Notes under the pieces: generated by a model
Database searches by the model: none
Told to the model about the DNA's origin: nothing
What the model saw: the letters and a program-made list of their open reading frames with translations, nothing else
Part shown: positions 32,835 through 34,255 of the stretch, piece after piece
Numbering within the stretch: the first letter of the stretch is position 1
How the letters are laid out: every line of letters starts with the position of its first letter
Program-made: the position numbers and the translations under genes
DNA from: Nitrosomonas sp.
Lineage (GTDB): Bacteria; Pseudomonadota; Gammaproteobacteria; Burkholderiales; Nitrosomonadaceae
Direction: 5' to 3'
DNA: 34,255 bases
Assembly (NCBI GenBank): GCA_021774265.1
Contig: JAJFJG010000151.1
Span: forward strand, 1-34,255

Positions 32835-34255
32835 GATTTAAAGTTGGTTGATGCTTTGTATATAGTGAGAGCCAATAAAACAGCTCGGTCAATCAGGCTA
32901 TCCCGAACCACGTATTCATTTTTACTACCGGGATTGCCAGTGACAGGGCCAAATCCATCGAGGGAAGGAATTTCGTCAGGAACATGACTGAGCGATGTGC
33001 CGATATCGCCATGAGCTTTTTTAGTGCGAACTTCCACGATTTTAGCCAATTGCTCAATTTTTTTATAAAAAGATAGATCTCCTTCAGATTCTAACAGTGG
33101 TCGGCGTTGATGACCGCGTGTGATATGTACATGGAGAGGCCATTTGGGGTCGGCATTAAATAGTCGGTAGACCTCTTTTTGCAAGTTTTCTTTCTGCTGG
33201 GGTTCTGGGTAATGAATACGAAACGAAAGAGACACATGGTCGGGTGCAGTGTCCTCGCCACCTTTGGTTTTGAGTTTAGTAATAATGACTGAAACCCCCG
33301 TTTCTTTTACAGCTAATTTCTGAAGTTTTGGGATTTTGTCACTAACATAAAGTAACGGATCAGTTTGTTTGCCTGTTAGATTCGCACTGGCTTTTTCCAA
33401 AGAGCGGTTAATCTCAATGCTATAACGTAGGATTCCTGAACAGGAGGTAATAATTTCACCAGCCAATCCGGCGCCGCCTAAGCCAATGACATAAGAGGAT
33501 TTCCGAGAAAGTTCGTCAATCAGTGGTCTGGAAGAGCGCCCACTCAGTGACTCGTCGGAGATCAGAAGGATACCGCAATTAACTTTTTTTAAGTTTCGTG
33601 TGTAGTGAAGAGCACGCAAGGCACTAAGCAGCGTAGCCAAGCCACCCTTTCCTCTAGAAACACCCGAGCCGTATATTCGACCGCGTTGCTCAAGGAATGG
33701 TGAGTAATCTGAGAAAGGGATGGCATTGTCTAGATTGCCCAGTATTAGAATATCGTTATGATCTTTAACATGATTGCTGAAATATAGGTTATTAGCAAAT
33801 TCTGCACGCGGGTAAACTTGCCGTTGAAACTTCAAATTCTGGATTTGGTTAGCAATCCAACGGCCGAATGAATTGACGCCTTCGATATTATGGACGTAAG
33901 AGTTAATACGAACCATTTTGGCAAGGTCTTCTTCCATAGTGACCAAATTGCCGCGCAGGTAGCTTCTTAGTCGTACATTGATAGGTGGTGTATTGTTTTT
34001 GGTAGGGCTTTGAAAGAGTAGATCCTTATCGGTCGACACTTGATCCATTTGTTGATCGCCAAAATACCGTTCGACCGCAACATCCAGCATACGATTAACC
34101 AGGGATTCATAAGTATATCCAGCAGCTTTGGCTGCCGCAACGTAAGTTCCAGTAAGCCCCAGGCTGGCCATTGAATTTAATTCCAAAACATAGAGATTAT
34201 TATTTTCATCCATGCGGAAATCGATTCGGCAAAAATCATAAATGCCAAGAACGCG
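32831..34255 (-). CDS. ATP-grasp (D-Ala-D-Ala ligase-like) C-terminus fused to a degenerate M20 peptidase-like domain; 5' end outside the window
   Basis: The frame stays open to the window edge (34255) and reads RVLGIYDFCRIDFR before the first internal Met (34213), so the gene starts beyond the window. The first 40 or so residues match the C-terminal end of an ATP-grasp of the D-Ala-D-Ala ligase type: DFCRIDFR-MDEN followed by the metal-binding VLELNSMASLG. From about residue 85 (numbered from that Met) an M20/carboxypeptidase G2-like domain follows: GNLDNAIPF (about 159-167), GSGVSRGKGG (182-191), SDES (219-222) and a C-terminal LDGFGPVTGNPGSKNEYV. The usual metal ligands are replaced (H to N160, D to R187, second E to S222, last H to G). 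GGT follows with an ATGA overlap. Confidence 0.82.
   Translation of the reverse strand, partial: RVLGIYDFCRIDFRMDENNNLYVLELNSMASLGLTGTYVAAAKAAGYTYESLVNRMLDVAVERYFGDQQMDQVSTDKDLLFQSPTKNNTPPINVRLRSYLRGNLVTMEEDLAKMVRINSYVHNIEGVNSFGRWIANQIQNLKFQRQVYPRAEFANNLYFSNHVKDHNDILILGNLDNAIPFSDYSPFLEQRGRIYGSGVSRGKGGLATLLSALRALHYTRNLKKVNCGILLISDESLSGRSSRPLIDELSRKSSYVIGLGGAGLAGEIITSCSGILRYSIEINRSLEKASANLTGKQTDPLLYVSDKIPKLQKLAVKETGVSVIITKLKTKGGEDTAPDHVSLSFRIHYPEPQQKENLQKEVYRLFNADPKWPLHVHITRGHQRRPLLESEGDLSFYKKIEQLAKIVEVRTKKAHGDIGTSLSHVPDEIPSLDGFGPVTGNPGSKNEYVVRDSLIDRAVLLALTIYKASTNFKS

Overview
This window looks like a chromosomal stretch from a Gram-negative proteobacterium, probably gammaproteobacterial. The case rests on an MCE/Pqi envelope-transport operon, several lipoproteins with clear lipoboxes, an OmpA-type lipoprotein, RimK, and the Anbu/alpha-E gene set. 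Base composition is moderately AT-rich. Several genes appear to start at TTG (pqiC at 3412, the lytic transglycosylase at 5367, the zinc peptidase at 22622). I cannot fix the genus from the sequence. No rRNA, tRNA or CRISPR array was seen.

Layout. (1) 1-140: the edge of what looks like an IS21-type insertion sequence; only the first nine codons of its transposase lie inside. (2) 515-5000: pqiA-pqiA-pqiB-pqiC and a YrbG-like Na+/Ca2+ exchanger, co-directional and tightly packed. (3) 5367-15128: an envelope block with a large SLT/SPOR lytic transglycosylase, an unrecognised lipoprotein, two paralogous divergent MscS-like membrane proteins, two DUF4398 lipoproteins (one with an OmpA domain) and a DUF1207-like outer-membrane protein. 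(4) 15388-17857: retropepsin-like protease, rimK, and an AstE/AspA-family deacylase broken by an in-frame TGA. (5) 18023-21328: an SLC13-type permease with RCK_C domains and MgtE. (6) 21375-29714: glutaminase, a zinc-binding peptidase, the Anbu proteasome-like protease, a transglutaminase-like protein, a class II (eukaryotic-type) glutamine synthetase, a circularly permuted ATP-grasp ligase and an alpha-E protein. (7) 29873-34255: a DUF3617 protein, then a translationally coupled operon, read right to left: ATP-grasp/M20 fusion (truncated by the window edge), gamma-glutamyltransferase, N-formylglutamate amidohydrolase.

The strongest theme is the density of enzymes that make, move or break glutamyl and peptide amide bonds between 15.4 and 34.3 kb. 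There are ligases (RimK, ATP-grasp/alpha-E, GS, the ATP-grasp half of the fusion) and hydrolases or transferases (retropepsin-like protease, AstE-like, GlsA, Anbu, zinc peptidase, transglutaminase, GGT, FGase, M20-like). The Anbu/ATP-grasp/alpha-E/transglutaminase core is known from comparative genomics as a predicted peptide-tagging or peptide-synthesis system whose product is unknown. The GGT-FGase-ATP-grasp/M20 operon beside it, whose M20 half appears to have lost its metal ligands, is the most unusual part of the window.

Structured non-coding candidates are an inverted repeat that would hide the istA ribosome binding site, a three-branched fold upstream of the ATP-grasp gene, a hairpin pair with a T-run between glsA and the zinc peptidase, and a diverged repeat of about 100 bp on both sides of the MscS-like cluster.
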